Source: Streptomyces zhihengii
GTDB lineage: Bacteria > Actinomycetota > Actinomycetes > Streptomycetales > Streptomycetaceae
Reading direction: 5' to 3'
Assembly (NCBI RefSeq): GCF_016919245.1
Contig: NZ_JAFEJA010000003.1
Span: 434,001-498,000 of the forward strand
Length of the DNA: 64,000 nucleotides
Shown here one piece after another: positions 17,401 through 25,523 of the stretch (its first letter is position 1; each line of letters begins with the position of its first letter). The notes below the pieces were generated by a model. The model was not told the DNA's origin, did no database searches, and saw nothing but the letters and a program-made list of their open reading frames with translations. Made by a program: the position numbers and the translations under genes.

Positions 17401-20254
17401 GGTGCCGGGGTCAGCGGGGGCCACCCCCGCAGACGCGGGGACCACATCTCCTCCCACTCGTAGGAGGTCACCGACGTGGGGCCACCCCCGCAGACGCGGG
17501 GACCACCGGCACCACCTGGTCCCACATGCACGGCGAGGTGGGCCACCCCCGCAGACGCGGGGACCACTCGATGGCGGCCTGGGCGTAGGCGCCGAGGTCG
17601 GGGCCACCCCCGCAGACGCGGGGACCACTGGACCTCGGCCTGGGCCTTGTTGACGATCTCGGGGCCACCCCCGCAGACGCGGGGACCACACCACACTCAG
17701 GAGCCTGCACGCGGCGAGCTCGGGGCCACCCCCGCAGACGCGGGGACCACGCCGCACTGTGCCAGGCGGGAGCCGTCGGCCTGGGGCCACCCCCGCAGAC
17801 GCGGGGACCACTCGATGGCGGCCTGGGCGTAGGCGCCGAGGTCGGGGCCACCCCCGCAGACGCGGGGACCACACCACACTCAGGAGCCTGCACGCGGCGA
17901 GCTCGGGGCCACCCCCGCAGACGCGGGGACCACGCCGCACTGTGCCAGGCGGGAGCCGTCGGCCTGGGGCCACCCCCGCAGACGCGGGGACCACACCTGG
18001 GCGCTCTCGCGCAGCACGCAAGCACGGGGGCCACCCCCGCAGACGCGGGGACCACGGTAATTCCGCATTCGAGGCCCTTGCGGACGAGGGGCCACCCCCG
18101 CAGACGCGGGGACCACACAGGAAGGGCGCGTAGAGCGCGCTGTCGGCCTGGGGCCACCCCCGCAGACGCGGGGACCACGCGACTCCGGCGGTGGCCTGGG
18201 TGTGACCGATGGGGGCCACCCCCGCAGACGCGGGGACCACACCCCCGAGCTCATCGCCCGGGTCGCCGAACGGGGGCCACCCCCGCAGACGCGGGGACCA
18301 CACCATCCCGCCGATCGCCGTCGACGCGGCCCGGGGGCCACCCCCGCAGACGCGGGGACCACCTGCCTTACACTCAGCAGCGGACCTGTTTCTGGGGGCC
18401 ACCCCCGCAGACGCGGGGACCACACTGGTTGCGGACACACCCGAACTGACGACAAGGGGCCACCCCCGCAGACGCGGGGACCACGCCGTCGTGCGGCCCT
18501 CGGTCGTCTGGCCGACGGGGCCACCCCCGCAGACGCGGGGACCACCGATCCGCCGAGTTCGCTGATGAGGGTGGAGTAGGGCCACCCCCGCAGACGCGGG
18601 GACCACTTACGCCTGTCGGGTGTTTCCGAGTCGGCCAAGGGGCCACCCCCGCAGACGCGGGGACCACCTCCGCAGCCGGTCCCGGTGCCGGGCCCGCCGG
18701 GGGCCACCCCCGCAGACGCGGGGACCACAACGTCAGCGGGTCGGGGAAATTCGTGTCCCCGGGGCCACCCCCGCAGACGCGGGGACCACGACAAGGCCAA
18801 GTCGCTCATCTTCAACCTGTCGGGGCCACCCCCGCAGACGCGGGGACCACAGCACCTGGGCCACCCTGGCCCAGTTGTCGGGGGGGCCACCCCCGCAGAC
18901 GCGGGGACCACAAATGGGCTGCGACAACGCGAACTGACGGCGAGGGGCCACCCCCGCAGACGCGGGGACCACTTGAGAGTGGAAAGGGCAAGGGCCGGGC
19001 GGGCGGGGCCACCCCCGCAGACGCGGGGACCACTCATGCGGAATGCGGGTTCGGTGTCAGACACGGGGGCCACCCCCGCAGACGCGGGGACCACGGATTG
19101 ATCCGGCGGTGCCTGCGGAGCTTCAGGGGGCCACCCCCGCAGACGCGGGGACCACGGGTCCGCCTGTCCGAGCTGACCGAACGACAGGGGGCCACCCCCG
19201 CAGACGCGGGGACCACCCGATGGCCCCGTTCAACGCGCCCTTGAGCCCGGGGCCACCCCCGCAGACGCGGGGACCACCGGTCCGAGGGCGGCCGTGACGC
19301 GGCAGTCTGGGGGCCACCCCCGCAGACGCGGGGACCACTCGTCATCAATCAGCGGGGCAGGTTCGATGACGGGGCCACCCCCGCAGACGCGGGGGCCACG
19401 CAGCGGCCGGGCCCGGGGTCGGGCCGACCGAGGGGCCACCCCCGCAGACGCGGGGACCACGTTCGCGGCCAGGACACCGGAACGCTTCTGTCGGGGCCAC
19501 CCCCGCAGACGCGGGGACCACATGCCGCCCGCGCGTACCTGGATCGGGCTCACGGGGCCACCCCCGCAGACGCGGGGACCACTCGACAAGGCACTCTCGA
19601 TCGGGTCCGCGATCGGGGCCACCCCCGCAGACGCGGGGACCACGGTTCGCCGAATCACCTGAGCTGTCCTTGCCGGGGGCCACCCCCGCAGACGCGGGGA
19701 CCACCCACCCCTCTACTCCTGGCCGGGCACCGCCGTGGGGCCACCCCCGCAGACGCGGGGACCACCCACGGCCGCGGAGGTCGACGCTGAGGTTCCAGGG
19801 GCCACCCCCGCAGACGCGGGGACCACTTGCCGGTCTCGATCCGGCCGTTCGTGAGCACGGGGCCACCCCCGCAGACGCGGGGACCACGCCCGCATACGAC
19901 GCGATCAGCCGCGCGACCGGGGGCCACCCCCGCAGACGCGGGGACCACTCCACACCGCAGCCGTATGACGAGTCGGCCGTCGGGGCCACCCCCGCAGACG
20001 CGGGGACCACGGCGTCTGCCGCCGGCGGCGGAGCCACTCGTGGGGGCCACCCCCGCAGACGCGGGGACCACAAGGAGGTCAGAGGCGGACTGAAAAGCGG
20101 TGAGGGTCCACCCCCGCAGACGCGGGGACCACGGCAGACAAGGCCGACCCTGACGGGTGCGGTAGGGTCCACCCCCGCAGACGCGGGGACCACATCGACG
20201 GGCACACGCGCCCGCTCGCCGAGACGGGTCCACCCCCGCAGACGCGGGGACCAC
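14489..20254 (-). CRISPR. CRISPR array 1, type I-E, about 95 repeats (system A)
   Basis: The repeat is 29 bp with a near-constant 61-bp period and spacers of 32 bp. In crRNA sense (minus strand) it begins GTGGTCCCCGCG and ends in GGGGGTGGCCCC or GGGGGTGGACCC. The array lies directly downstream of cas2 of system A, with the leader at its right end (20255-20349). I estimate 95 repeats and 94 spacers from positions and period. The leader-distal end is degenerate: a 35-bp expanded repeat (14489-14523), one with several changes (14617) and a 26-bp shortened one (14677). Two spacer blocks are duplicated and one repeat (16807-16835) has an inverted core. The leader-proximal three and distal about 15 repeats carry GGGTCC (plus strand) while the middle carries GGGGCC. 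Confidence 0.97.
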
Positions 20255-20349
20255 AGGAGCTGACCTGCAGAGCTATATCGCCTGGCGATGGATTTTACCC
20301 ACTTTGCCAAACTCCGACTTTTCGGGCATATATTCCTTTCCTTCCCGTT
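20255..20349 (-). promoter_or_regulatory. Leader of CRISPR array 1
   Basis: These 95 bp lie between the cas2 stop and the first repeat and are AT-richer than their surroundings. In array sense they contain TATATG and end with CAGGTCAG at -13 to -6 relative to the first repeat. The same 8-mer occupies the same place in the leaders of arrays 3, 4 and 5. It should hold the array promoter and the Cas1-Cas2 docking sequence. Confidence 0.75.
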
Positions 20350-20724
20350 TCATGCCCCGAACCGTCGTCGTTTCGCTGCTTTGCTCCACCCTTGTTTCGG
20401 TGCTTGTCCCTCTGCCCCTGGCGCACCTGTCAACTTGGTGTGGGGGTCCGGCTGGGTGGGGCGGTGGAGGAGGGTGATGCCCTCGTGGTCGGTGGGGTGC
20501 CAGGCGTGGTCGTGGGTGCGGAAGGTGAAGCCCTGTTCGTTGTCGGTTGTGTGGGTGAGAATGGCACGGCCCTGGCCAGAGTAGGTGCGCACTTCTTCCC
20601 AAAGAATGTCCCGGACTCGGGCGGAAGGGGAGCCGATGAAGACCCCGGGAGAGATCTCCAGCAGCCAACGGGTGAGAAGCCCGCGTAGTCCGGCGGGGCA
20701 GTTGGTAAGGACAAGGACTGTCAC
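20350..20724 (-). CDS. cas2: Cas2e (type I-E), system A
   Basis: This 124-residue protein starts at a GTG overlapping the cas1 stop (GTGA). It begins MTVLVLTNCPAGLRGLLTRW and continues EISPGVFIGSPSARVRDILW, the classic Cas2e signature (TIGR01873). Cas2e forms the core of the Cas1-Cas2 integrase that inserts new spacers next to the leader; it bridges two Cas1 dimers and need not be catalytic. The C-terminal 30 residues are low-complexity, beyond the usual length of about 95. It is the last cas gene before the leader and array 1, as normal for type I-E. Confidence 0.94.
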   Translation of the reverse strand: MTVLVLTNCPAGLRGLLTRWLLEISPGVFIGSPSARVRDILWEEVRTYSGQGRAILTHTTDNEQGFTFRTHDHAWHPTDHEGITLLHRPTQPDPHTKLTGAPGAEGQAPKQGWSKAAKRRRFGA

Positions 20725-21686
20725 CAGATGGGCTCGTCCCCATAGTTACGTCCCGAAGCTAGGAGGCGGCCGTTATCGGTCTGGATGCCCACCCGGTCCG
20801 CGTCCGGGCCTTCGTCCGGCGACGCGCCGTGCTTCCCGGGGCCCTCGTAGCGCAAGAGTATTTTGATGTCGTTGGCGCAACGCGCCAAAAGTCCCTTCTG
20901 GTTGATGTGGTCTCGCAGCGCCCGTCGGGTGCGGGTCGGCACGTCCTCGTCGCCCATCGAGGCCGCGTCGAATGCGGCCGGAATTGCGATCTCCGTCTTG
21001 TAGAGGTCGGCGATATCGAGGACGAACGACCGCTCATGTCCCGAGTGTACGAATCCCAGTCCGGGGGAGCAGCCGAGTGCGGCCACCACGGCGTGAGCTA
21101 CGCCGTACATGCACTGGGCGGCTGCTGTGACTCCCTGGTTGGGGGCGTCTGCGGCAGCGAAGTCGCCGTGGTGGTATTCGCGCCGGACCCAGCGGACGCC
21201 GGTACGTTCGGATTCTCGCCGGTAGCACTCCTTGACCTGTCGGCCTTCCATCCGCAGTAGGTCGTCTCGGGTGCACCCGGCGGTGTCCTCGCCGGGGAAG
21301 CGCATGCGGTACATCTCCCGGGCTACTTCCACGCGGGTACGCCGGTTGGCCCAGGCTTTGGCCTGCGCCTCCAACAAGCCGGACGAGCGGGTGAGCCCCC
21401 GGCCGCCAGCGTAGAAGCGCACGCCGTGCTCTCCGACCCAAATCACGGCGGCGCCGCTTTCTCCGAGTAGTGCCATCGCCTGATGGGTGACGCGCGTGCC
21501 GGGGCCCAGCAGAAGCGTGCCGATGGTCGCCGAGGGTATGTGGGTCACCCCGTCAGCATCGGTGGCGGTGACGGCGTTGTCGTCCCGGTGGACGGTGCAG
21601 CGCTCCAGGTAGAGGAAGGAGGTGCGGTCGCTCACCCGGGTGAGTTCGCGCGGGGAGGACAGGGCGCGTTTGCTTACAGTGCTCAT
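20721..21686 (-). CDS. cas1: Cas1e (type I-E), system A
   Basis: This is a 321-residue Cas1 integrase. Metal-binding catalytic residues are visible: Glu147 (LLRMEGRQVK), His214 (GFVHSGH) and Asp224/Asp227 (FVLDIADLYK). The N-terminus has RTSFLYLERC and the typical GTLLLGPGTRVTHQA block. The enzyme integrates prespacers at the leader-repeat junction with Cas2e. It overlaps cas2 (GTGA) and starts 9 bp after cas6. Sequence identity to Cas1 of system B (54957-55967) is moderate by eye, so the two adaptation modules are separate lineages rather than a recent copy. Confidence 0.96.
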   Translation of the reverse strand: MSTVSKRALSSPRELTRVSDRTSFLYLERCTVHRDDNAVTATDADGVTHIPSATIGTLLLGPGTRVTHQAMALLGESGAAVIWVGEHGVRFYAGGRGLTRSSGLLEAQAKAWANRRTRVEVAREMYRMRFPGEDTAGCTRDDLLRMEGRQVKECYRRESERTGVRWVRREYHHGDFAAADAPNQGVTAAAQCMYGVAHAVVAALGCSPGLGFVHSGHERSFVLDIADLYKTEIAIPAAFDAASMGDEDVPTRTRRALRDHINQKGLLARCANDIKILLRYEGPGKHGASPDEGPDADRVGIQTDNGRLLASGRNYGDEPIW

Positions 21687-21695
21687 GACGTTGCC

Positions 21696-22472
21696 CTACC
21701 GCACCGGTGCGAGGGTCATGAGGCCGCACCCGTAGGCCTTTGACTTTCCCATTCCGTGGGTCAGTGTGCGGCGGAAGGCGGCGAGGTCGGTGATGCGCAG
21801 TTGGCCGTCGAAGGTGGCTCGGGTGAAGCGCACGTCTGCGCCCGGGCTGGAGCTGGTTTCGCGGCGGCTCTTTGAGCGCTCCGCGCGTTGTGGGAAGCGT
21901 ACTGGTGTGCGTTCGTGGACGACGAGTTGGTAGCGCCACTGCATCGGAGGCTCTTCGGCTCCCGCGTCGGCCTTCGTGTCGTTGTCGGTGGGGGCCTGTT
22001 CGTTGGGGAGGACTTCGAATCCGGCTCGTTCCTGGTGTTTGATCAGCCAGCCGATCTGGTGTCCTACTGTCATGTGGGGTGCCCGCTTGGTGGGGGAGCC
22101 GGGCGGGTCCTGTTCGCGACGGATGTAATGCAGGGGGTTGGCGGTGAGCCGGAATGCCCACTCGCCGCCCGCTGCGAGCTTGTTCAGAAACTCCCCGTAG
22201 GCGAAGGTGGTCCATCCTTCGGTGCCCAAGGTGGGCCAGCCGGCTTGCTCGGCGAGGTGGGTGAGGTCGGGGCGGTCGGGGCTTGAAATGAGCAGGTTGA
22301 TGCGGTTGGTCGGGGCCTGGTCGAGGCGCCACAGCACCCGGGGTCCGTTGCCGTCGCGGGGCGGGGGCTTGGGGAACGCCATGTCGACGGCTCCGTGCAG
22401 GCGCTGAGGCGAGGCGAGGAGTGCACGGGCGCTGGAGCGGGATGTGTTGATGCGGAAGCGGGTCAGGTACAT
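21696..22472 (-). CDS. cas6e: Cas6e (CasE) crRNA endoribonuclease, system A
   Basis: This 258-residue protein starts MYLTRFRINTSRSSARALL, a form diagnostic for Cas6e (MYLT/F...N..R..AR..L), followed by ASPQRLHGAVDMAFP; the catalytic His is expected at LHGAV. The C-terminus has the glycine-rich loop GMGKSKAYGCGLMTLAPV shared by the RAMP superfamily. It cuts the array 1 transcript within each repeat and stays bound to the 3' hairpin as part of Cascade. It sits between cas5 (9-bp gap) and cas1 (9-bp gap) in the leftward operon. Slightly longer than system B Cas6e, with an extra segment around residues 160-200. Confidence 0.95.
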   Translation of the reverse strand: MYLTRFRINTSRSSARALLASPQRLHGAVDMAFPKPPPRDGNGPRVLWRLDQAPTNRINLLISSPDRPDLTHLAEQAGWPTLGTEGWTTFAYGEFLNKLAAGGEWAFRLTANPLHYIRREQDPPGSPTKRAPHMTVGHQIGWLIKHQERAGFEVLPNEQAPTDNDTKADAGAEEPPMQWRYQLVVHERTPVRFPQRAERSKSRRETSSSPGADVRFTRATFDGQLRITDLAAFRRTLTHGMGKSKAYGCGLMTLAPVR

Positions 22473-22481
22473 CGGCGGGTC

Positions 22482-23237
22482 CTAGAAGTCGTCCGTGGCG
22501 AGGGGCGGAGCAGGCGAGTCGTGCCGCGCGGTCGGGGCCGGCCGCAGGTGGGCTGTCGGATCGTGGACAGGAGCCGAGGCTGTTGCGTGCCTGGCCTGTA
22601 TGCCGCGCATCGCGTAGCGGCGGTGGCTCGGGTTGTAGCTGAGGGGGGTGTCGCGGAGTTGGATGTCGGGGGTGTCCTGCGGCGGGCAGTCCAGAAGCAT
22701 GTTCAGTTCCGCGGGTGGCTGTTCGCGCGGTGGCCGGTGGCTGAGCGGGCCCCGGCCTCCCTGCCAGGGGGTGTTGCGGAGTGCATCCTCGAGCGGAAGG
22801 CTGCTGAGGGAGGCGTTGTCCTGCAGGAGCAGTGGGTGCGACGGCGGGCACGAGCGGCGTCCCAGGTAGGGAAGGAACCGCGGCGCATCGACGGCGGTGT
22901 ACAGGCGCCTGATGAACGTGTCCTCGCCTTCGACGCCGGCGAGGAAGACCGCGTCGGCAAGGTAGTACCGGTCCGACAGGGGCAGGGCGCGTCCGGTGTC
23001 TCTGTTCTCCGCCGTGTGGAAGTCACGGATGCGGGAGCCGGGCCGGTCGATGCGGACACCGAAGCGCAGGGCTGCTAGATCGGACAGGTCGGCGTCGCGG
23101 GGGCGGCCCTCGGCGCCGGCGAGCAGGCCGAGTACGCCGCTCTTGGTTGGGGCGTTCTCCGTGGTGCGCTGTACGAACCGGGCGGAAGCGCCCCATGACT
23201 GGAGGGGGCCGGCCAACCGCAGCAGCAGGGTGGTCAT
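22482..23237 (-). CDS. cas5e: Cas5e (CasD), system A
   Basis: This is a 251-residue Cascade subunit. The ATG at 23237 overlaps the cas7 stop (ATGA). The N-terminus MTTLLLRLAGPLQSWG is the standard Cas5e signature, followed by TKSGVLGLLAGAEGR. Cas5e caps the 5' handle of the crRNA in Cascade. A longer upstream frame exists but lies inside cas7, so it is not the start. The C-terminal 60 residues are rich in Pro, Ala and His and look disordered. Confidence 0.95.
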   Translation of the reverse strand: MTTLLLRLAGPLQSWGASARFVQRTTENAPTKSGVLGLLAGAEGRPRDADLSDLAALRFGVRIDRPGSRIRDFHTAENRDTGRALPLSDRYYLADAVFLAGVEGEDTFIRRLYTAVDAPRFLPYLGRRSCPPSHPLLLQDNASLSSLPLEDALRNTPWQGGRGPLSHRPPREQPPAELNMLLDCPPQDTPDIQLRDTPLSYNPSHRRYAMRGIQARHATASAPVHDPTAHLRPAPTARHDSPAPPLATDDF

Positions 23238-24430
23238 GCGCCGGACTCCAGGCGTTCCGACACCGCCGAGCCGACCTGTTGAAGCAGCGTTTCGAGTGTG
23301 AGCGTGCTGCCCAAGTCGGCCAGGCCCTTGGTTTCCTCGCCCACCCGGAACACCCAGGTGGGGTCGGAGTCGAGCCCGTACGCCTGCTCCATCTCCGTGA
23401 TGTGTGCAGCGAGGCGGTCGCAGCTTTCGCGGAGGAAGCCGCCAGCTGAGGTTTTCGGGATCGGTGTCTCGAAGGCGCCCACGAAGTTCAGGGGCCATCG
23501 GTCGCGGAGCTTGACGATGACGACTGAGGGCAGTGTGTGGTGGGCGAAGGTGTTGATCTTTCCGGTTGGGAGGGAGGTGATGAACGCTTCCAGGAAGGAT
23601 GTGAGTGCCTTTGTCGCGGGGGTGCTCGGGGGTTGTTCCGGTGCGAGACCGGATCCGAGGTTGCGATGGAGTTCGTTCACGTCGACGGCTGCGTACCGGT
23701 AGAGGGTTGCGGAGTTGAAGTCGACGGTTCCGATCATTCCGGCGCCGGACTCGGAGTCGCCGCTCTGGTCGTCCACGGCGGTGTAGTAGTCCGACTCCAC
23801 CTCGGACCGGTGCACGCTGAGGGCGTGCGCGACCTGTGCTGCGGCCTCCACGTTGAGGCCGGCGGCGTCGGCCACCATCCGGCCGAAGAGGGCGATGTCG
23901 ACGGAGTGCCGGCTGTCGACAGCGGCCCTGGCCTGGGCCTTGTTCTTCTTGTCCTTCAGTTCTGCCTTCAGTGTTGCGGGGTCTCCCCCTCCGCTTGAAC
24001 CGATGGCGATGTCGGCGAGAGCGTCCAGTTGCCGCCGGCTGAGGAACATCAGGTACTTCGACTCGGGAAGCGTGTCGCTGCCTTGGTCGCCTTCCTTTGT
24101 CTTGCGCTTGGGCGTCTCCAGCGTGGATCCGGTAGCGGCCGTCAGCACCTCCTCTGCCAGCTTCACCGCGTTGTCTGCAACGGTTGCGTCCCGCTTCACG
24201 ATGTGTTCCGCCAGGACTTCCACCACCCGCTTCGTCCGCACACCGAGTTCTTCGGGCGGAAGCAGCTGCTTGAACTGCTCCCTGGTGGCGCGCTTCCAGG
24301 CCTGGCTGGAGACCCTCGCCCTGCGTTCCCCCCCGTAGTAAGCGGACTTGGGGGTTCCGGTATCGTCGCGGTTGATGTTGCTGGGCGGCACATTCTGCAG
24401 AATGTGAATGTCAATAATGCTGCGTCGCAT
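23234..24430 (-). CDS. cas7e: Cas7e (CasC) Cascade backbone, system A
   Basis: This 398-residue protein begins with DIHILQNVPPSNINRDDTGT followed by PKSAYYGGERRARVSSQAWK, the conserved start of Cas7e (TIGR01869). Six copies should form the crRNA-binding backbone of Cascade. FLSRRQLDALADIAIG and SVDIALFGRMVADAAGLNVE are also typical. The stop overlaps the cas5 start. A 109-bp gap separates it from cse2, the largest gap in this operon, so an internal ribosome site or promoter may lie there. Confidence 0.96.
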   Translation of the reverse strand: MRRSIIDIHILQNVPPSNINRDDTGTPKSAYYGGERRARVSSQAWKRATREQFKQLLPPEELGVRTKRVVEVLAEHIVKRDATVADNAVKLAEEVLTAATGSTLETPKRKTKEGDQGSDTLPESKYLMFLSRRQLDALADIAIGSSGGGDPATLKAELKDKKNKAQARAAVDSRHSVDIALFGRMVADAAGLNVEAAAQVAHALSVHRSEVESDYYTAVDDQSGDSESGAGMIGTVDFNSATLYRYAAVDVNELHRNLGSGLAPEQPPSTPATKALTSFLEAFITSLPTGKINTFAHHTLPSVVIVKLRDRWPLNFVGAFETPIPKTSAGGFLRESCDRLAAHITEMEQAYGLDSDPTWVFRVGEETKGLADLGSTLTLETLLQQVGSAVSERLESGA

Positions 24431-24539
24431 AACAGTTCAACTCTCGTGTCAGTGTTCTTGCTGGAGCTGAGAGGCGTCCGGGGCCGGGCCCGAGTAGGTA
24501 AAGAGCGCCCGGCGGGTTGCAGGCCGCCGTCACCTCTGG

Positions 24540-25472
24540 TCAGGCGTCCGCGCCCCACGCGTCCCCGGATTCGTCGCCCATGCCGGCGGTCCTGCCGTCC
24601 CCGGGCCCGCCCGTCTCCTCGGAGCCTTCCATCTCTGGACCCCAGTACTGGCGGTGCAATTCGACACCCCAGGCACGGGTGACGGAGTCCCGCGCGGTCG
24701 GCTGCTGCCAGCGGTACACCTGGTCGGCGAGGCGCACGTAGTCCAGCGGGATGCGGGCCCCGCGCAGCATCAGCACCAGTTCGCGCAAACGAGTGGCCAG
24801 GACCATGATGTCCGTGGACGTGCCGACCCGAACGTACCGTTTGCGGACCGTCTCGTTCAGCGCCCCGGCCTCCGAGGGACGCGCGCTGCCCGATTTCGCA
24901 TCAGTGGGCTCCGCTTCACTGGCCCGGCGTGCAGCATCGGCACCGTCAGCATCGCTCTTGCCCCCGCCCTCCGCGCCCTTCGCCCCGCTCTGGCGTCCGG
25001 TCCCCGTCTCCCCGAGGGCCAGCCGCCGCACCGAGCGGCCGAGGGCCCACCCGGGCAGGTGCATGCGCTCATCCCGCATCGACTGCTGATGCAGCGCCCA
25101 GAGCGTCACCGCGAGGTGAACGGCGTTGTCCTCTCTCCGCTCCTGCCCCTCACGCGCGGTGTAGCCGCGTGAAGAGAGCAGGGCCGGGTCCACACTGCCC
25201 GCTGCTCGCGCCTCCCGCTGGGCGTTGACGCGTTCCAGGCGGAGCGTGCCCAGCGCCTCCAGATGCCCCAGCCCCCATGCCGTGGGCGACTCGTGGGCCT
25301 GCCGTCCGGCCTCGCGGCGCAGGCGGGCCACGTCGGCGACCGCCCAAGAAACGTCCTGCCGGTATCCGCCCTGCAGCGCCGGGAGGATGCGGGCGACGGC
25401 CATCCCGGGCAGTGGCCGCAGGTAGCTGCCCGGACCCGGTAGGTGCGGTGAATCATCGGTCTTCGGTGCCAT
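24540..25472 (-). CDS. cse2: Cse2 (CasB) Cascade small subunit, system A, with low-complexity insert
   Basis: This 310-residue protein is longer than the usual 160-230 for Cse2. It contains the family features: an N-terminal helical part (QGGYRQDVSWAVADVARLRR), EDNAVHLAVTLWALHQQS, HLPGWALGRSVRRL and a C-terminal LDYVRLADQVYRWQQPTARD. Residues about 160-210 form a Gly/Ala/Ser/Asp-rich insert that separates the two halves, and another disordered tail lies after residue 280. Cse2 forms a dimer in Cascade that stabilises crRNA and target DNA. It lies 51 bp after the cas3-cse1 fusion gene. Confidence 0.9.
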   Translation of the reverse strand: MAPKTDDSPHLPGPGSYLRPLPGMAVARILPALQGGYRQDVSWAVADVARLRREAGRQAHESPTAWGLGHLEALGTLRLERVNAQREARAAGSVDPALLSSRGYTAREGQERREDNAVHLAVTLWALHQQSMRDERMHLPGWALGRSVRRLALGETGTGRQSGAKGAEGGGKSDADGADAARRASEAEPTDAKSGSARPSEAGALNETVRKRYVRVGTSTDIMVLATRLRELVLMLRGARIPLDYVRLADQVYRWQQPTARDSVTRAWGVELHRQYWGPEMEGSEETGGPGDGRTAGMGDESGDAWGADA

Positions 25473-25523
25473 CGATAGCTCTCCATAAAGGGAGTCCCGG
25501 ACCCCGGGCCCGGGAAAGTGATG

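Noticed and set aside
14489..20254. A minisatellite or surface-protein repeat rather than CRISPR
   Set aside because: Constant 29-bp repeats with non-repeated 32-bp spacers, an adjacent leader and cas1-cas2 establish a CRISPR array.
14428..20310. Long open frames through array 1 on both strands, up to about 750 codons, with proline/arginine-rich repeats
   Set aside because: They are a by-product of a 61-bp GC-rich repeat that lacks stop codons; every frame shows the same 20-residue periodicity, and spacers carry no coding signal.
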